From contig NZ_JARRAF010000011.1 of the NCBI RefSeq assembly GCF_030129945.1, forward strand, positions 1 to 64,000: a stretch of 64,000 nt of DNA, in the 5' to 3' direction. The translations under genes were made by a program, and so were the position numbers. The stretch comes from Parachitinimonas caeni (lineage in GTDB: Bacteria; Pseudomonadota; Gammaproteobacteria; Burkholderiales; Chitinimonadaceae). Below, in pieces: positions 62,703 through 64,000 of this stretch. The number at the start of each line of letters is the position of its first letter. Position 1 is the first letter of the stretch. The notes beneath the pieces were generated by a model. It saw only the letters and a list, made by a program, of their open reading frames with translations, was not told the origin of the DNA and did not search any database.

Positions 62703-63563
62703 ATGTTTGTCGTCGTTGGCTACATCTTCATGGTGGTCTGTATTTTTGGGGCCTATGCCGCGCACGGTGGGCACCTGGGTGTGCTGTGGCAGCCATCCGA
62801 AATTGTCATCATCTTTGGCGGGGGGCTGGGCGCCATGATTGTGGCGTATGGCGGCACACCGCTGAAGGCAGTGATCAAGGCACTGCCAAGCGTGTTCAAA
62901 GGCTCCAAATTCAACAAAAAGTTTTACATGGACTTGTTTGCACTGATGTTTGAAGTGCTGTCCAAGGTCCGCAAAGAAGGCTTGATGTCGATTGAAGGTG
63001 ATGTCGAAGATCCGCACTCCAGTCCCTTATTCAGCAAGTATCCCGCTATCGCACATGATCACCACGTCGTCGAATTCATCACTGACTACTTGCGACTGAT
63101 GGTTGGCGGCAACCTGAATGCCTTCGAAATCGAAAACCTGATGGACGTCGAAATCGAGACTCATCATCACGAGGCGGAAATGCCGGTCAATGCCATTACC
63201 AAACTGGCCGATGGCCTGCCGGCGTTCGGTATTGTTGCGGCGGTGATGGGGGTGGTTCACACCATGGGCTCCTTGCACCTGCCACCTTCGGCACTCGGCC
63301 AGTTGATTGGTGCTGCGCTGGTGGGCACTTTCATGGGGATTTTGCTGGCGTATGGTTTCGTCGGCCCACTGGCAACCGTGCTTGAAATCAAAGTGGCAGA
63401 GAGCACCCGTGTCTTCCAGACAGTCAAGGTGACCTTGCTGGCGAGTCTGAATGGCTACGCACCGCAAGTGGCGGTCGAGTTTGGCCGTAAGGCGCTGGAG
63501 TCGGTACATCGCCCGACCTTCCAGGAGCTTGAACAGTACGTGAAGGAAGCGAAGAGCCGCTGA
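62703..63563 (+). CDS. motA: Flagellar motor stator protein MotA
   Basis: This 286-residue protein has four membrane helices; conserved parts are FVVVGYIFMVVCIFGAYAAH, FGGGLGAMIVAYGG, the cytoplasmic loop with charged residues contacting FliG, and the PAFGIVAAVMGVVHTMGSLH helix. With MotB it forms the proton-driven stator. The ATG at 62703 follows AAAGGAATG. The 237 bases upstream hold a CCGGC/GCCGG hairpin close to the ribosome-binding site; no clear flagellar sigma-28 promoter was found. Confidence 0.96.
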   Translation: MFVVVGYIFMVVCIFGAYAAHGGHLGVLWQPSEIVIIFGGGLGAMIVAYGGTPLKAVIKALPSVFKGSKFNKKFYMDLFALMFEVLSKVRKEGLMSIEGDVEDPHSSPLFSKYPAIAHDHHVVEFITDYLRLMVGGNLNAFEIENLMDVEIETHHHEAEMPVNAITKLADGLPAFGIVAAVMGVVHTMGSLHLPPSALGQLIGAALVGTFMGILLAYGFVGPLATVLEIKVAESTRVFQTVKVTLLASLNGYAPQVAVEFGRKALESVHRPTFQELEQYVKEAKSR

Positions 63564-63604
63564 TTGATGCTGTGCAGTCCGTTACCGCATAGAGGCAACG
63601 ACCG

Positions 63605-64000
63605 ATGAGTGATGATTCCCAACGGCCCATAATCGTCAAGAAGATCAAAAAGGGGGGGCATGGACACCATGGCGGCGCCTGGAAGATTGCTTATGCAGAC
63701 TTCGTGACGGCGATGATGGCGTTCTTCCTGCTGATGTGGCTATTGGGTTCGGTGACCAAGGGCGACCTGAAGGGGATTGCAGATTACTTCCAGAATCCGT
63801 TCAAGGTTGCGCTGTCGGGGGGGAGTGGTGCCGGTGAGTCGCAGAGTGTGATGCAGGGGGGCGGCAAGGATCTGACCAAGCAGGCGGGTGATTTTCTGCG
63901 CAGCCCGGAGGATGGTAGCCGCCGTCAGTCGAAGCGCGGTGAAGAAGCGACCCGGCTCAAAACGCTGAAGAACAAACTCGACAAGATGATGAGCGACAAG
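63605..64000 (+). CDS. motB: Flagellar motor stator protein MotB (5' part; continues beyond window)
   Basis: The 132 codons seen encode the N-terminus of MotB: a basic start (SDDSQRPIIVKKIKKGGHG), the plug and membrane helix GGAWKIAYADFVTAMMAFFLLMWLLGS with the proton-carrying aspartate (A-Y-A-D-F-V), and the start of the periplasmic linker (GDLKGIADYFQNPF). The peptidoglycan-binding domain is outside the window. The ATG at 63605 comes 41 bases after motA. A run of seven G (63652-63658) falls at codons 16-18. Confidence 0.96.
   Translation, partial: MSDDSQRPIIVKKIKKGGHGHHGGAWKIAYADFVTAMMAFFLLMWLLGSVTKGDLKGIADYFQNPFKVALSGGSGAGESQSVMQGGGKDLTKQAGDFLRSPEDGSRRQSKRGEEATRLKTLKNKLDKMMSDK

Overview
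The window looks like a chromosomal segment of a Gram-negative betaproteobacterium, most plausibly of the order Neisseriales (Chromobacteriaceae or Chitinibacteraceae relatives). This is inferred from the gene repertoire, the gene order and a GC content that looks close to 58-60 percent; no 16S or other taxonomic marker is present. The right third (about 44.2-64 kb) is ordinary core genome. It holds a lipid-transport operon, then rpsB-tsf-pyrH-frr-uppS-cdsA-dxr-rseP-bamA-skp-lpxD-fabZ-lpxA-lpxB-rnhB, and then motA and the start of motB. These genes cover translation elongation, UMP kinase, undecaprenyl and phospholipid precursor synthesis, outer-membrane protein assembly, lipid A synthesis and flagellar motor stators.

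The left two thirds are accessory. From left to right: a GNAT acetyltransferase and a secreted CHRD protein; an RND efflux pump (adaptor plus inner-membrane pump); a deletion scar joining a truncated DUF4267-like gene to an AraC-family remnant; a low-GC patch (about 7.1-8.7 kb) with a small membrane protein, a second GNAT protein and a secreted alpha/beta hydrolase; an exonuclease/GIY-YIG nuclease fusion and an SDR; a TetR-controlled zinc-type dehydrogenase with a carboxymuconolactone-decarboxylase-like protein; a large secreted caspase-like protein; a TTHB210-like secreted protein, a YciI protein and a PilZ-like protein; an aminotransferase, an ABC-F protein (YbiT type), a candidate structured small RNA, an SDR of FabG type, an RtcB-family ligase and a 2OG-Fe(II) oxygenase; an epimerase with a divergent LysR regulator; a periplasmic solute-binding protein; an ArnD-like protein lacking the expected catalytic residues; queF and a methyltransferase; a FIST sensor with a PAS histidine kinase; a TetR-EmrA-darcynin-EmrB efflux operon; pirin; a Smr protein; a CDF metal transporter with a divergent MerR regulator; and trxB.

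Two families of small non-coding mobile repeats run through the accessory part. Family A has ends TAGGTTCTGTTGACG and six copies of about 47 to 270 bp. Family B has ends with CTGTTTGCAAA and two copies of about 148 bp. Both carry internal hairpins whose stems differ between copies by paired, compensatory changes. Family A ends form the stop codons of two or three genes. No tRNA, rRNA, CRISPR array, complete insertion sequence or prophage was recognised.

The most unusual items are the repeat families and their use as gene ends, a Mla-type operon whose ATPase subunit has lost its Walker motifs, the ArnD-like protein without metal ligands, the secreted caspase-like protein, the FIST-kinase pair, and the candidate small RNA at 23435-23640. 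All functional names come from motif recognition by eye; no database search was run.
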